From: Rhodospirillaceae bacterium
Lineage (GTDB): Bacteria; Pseudomonadota; Alphaproteobacteria; UBA9219
DNA length: 5,744 nucleotides
Assembly: GCA_003504035.1 (NCBI GenBank)
Contig: DOBW01000142.1
Coordinates: 8,202-13,945 of the forward strand
Reading direction: 5' to 3'
The translations under genes and the position numbers were made by a program. Shown here piece by piece: positions 5,445 to 5,744 of this stretch. The notes beneath the pieces are model-generated. The model searched no databases. It was not told the DNA's origin and saw nothing but the letters and a program-made list of their open reading frames with translations. Position 1 is the first letter of the stretch. Each line of letters opens with the position of its first letter.

Positions 5445-5744
5445 ATGTCTGATTCGATTTTTAAAGCTGTTTTTTCGCCTTCTTTGCCTCAAGGGGGGAG
5501 CCTAGGTGTCTTTTCGCCGAGCCGCTATGCTGAACCAGCATGGTTTGAGGAGATGAAAAAGCGGGTTGAGGCAGAGGGCTACAAGCTTGTTGTTCATCAG
5601 CAAAACAGTCTTCGTAAAGGATGGCTTGCAGGAGAAGATGAATCCAAGGCGGCGGCGCTTATGGAGCTTTTTCTTGATCCGAAAATTGATGCCATTATGT
5701 GCGCTCGCGGTGGGACGGGGGCGCTACGCTTTCTAGATCTTTTG
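5445..5744 (+). CDS. LD-carboxypeptidase (peptidase S66), N-terminal part
   Basis: This open frame starts at ATG 5445 and runs without a stop to the window edge, giving the first 100 residues. It matches muramoyltetrapeptide carboxypeptidase (LdcA type), which removes the terminal D-Ala from murein tetrapeptides during peptidoglycan recycling. Visible family features are the early strand GSLGVFSPS (18-26), GYKLVVHQQNSLRKGWLAGEDE (45-66, equivalent to the region ending in a conserved acidic/Arg helix start), a helix with ALMELFLDPKIDAIMCARGG (71-90), and RGGTGALRFL (88-97) matching the conserved RGG-x-G segment. The catalytic Ser, in the GxSD motif of the family, and the Glu/His partners lie beyond the window. 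Family members are about 300 residues, so roughly one third is present. No signal peptide is visible, in keeping with the cytoplasmic recycling enzymes. The ribosome binding site is weak: AAGG at 5429-5432 is 12 bases upstream. Confidence 0.88.
   Translation, partial: MSDSIFKAVFSPSLPQGGSLGVFSPSRYAEPAWFEEMKKRVEAEGYKLVVHQQNSLRKGWLAGEDESKAAALMELFLDPKIDAIMCARGGTGALRFLDLL

Overview
The window looks like a piece of an alphaproteobacterial chromosome of moderate, slightly AT-leaning base composition. The evidence is indirect: a cold-shock protein with two CSD domains in one chain of about 177 residues (an architecture common in Alphaproteobacteria), a bactofilin, a stand-alone PfkB sugar/nucleoside kinase of the type often annotated as adenosine kinase there, and ordinary Shine-Dalgarno sites. 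I cannot name the genus. No insertion sequences, phage genes, CRISPR array, tRNA or rRNA are visible.

Layout: 1-86 is unassigned end sequence. A bactofilin gene (87-710, minus) is transcribed away from a PfkB-family kinase (985-2010, plus). The 274-base gap between them holds an inverted-repeat cluster that would lie in the bactofilin leader. The kinase meets a tandem cold-shock protein gene (2014-2547, minus) tail to tail, with only 3 bases between the stops. A divergent intergenic region (2548-2782) then leads to an exported, lysine/glutamate-rich protein of unknown function (2783-3616, plus). A PAP2-type membrane phosphatase (3676-4410, plus) follows 59 bases later and is probably in the same operon. 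The phosphatase gene overlaps by 26 bases, tail to tail, with a divergent orotate-phosphoribosyltransferase-like gene (4385-5296, minus). After another divergent gap, the first 100 codons of an LD-carboxypeptidase (5445-5744, plus) run off the window.

Several genes point to the cell envelope: bactofilin (cytoskeletal scaffold, often tied to peptidoglycan remodelling), the exported protein, the PAP2 phosphatase (isoprenoid or lipid phosphate recycling) and the LD-carboxypeptidase (muropeptide trimming and recycling). The kinase and the PRTase-like protein suggest nucleotide or sugar metabolism. The alternating strands argue against one large operon, so this is a neighbourhood rather than a pathway.

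No convincing new multi-gene system is visible. The points most worth a second look are the PRTase-like protein with an eroded PRPP loop and a long C-terminal extension, the PAP2 enzyme with Asp at the usual His of motif 2, the unrecognised exported protein next to it, and the frequent TTG start codons.
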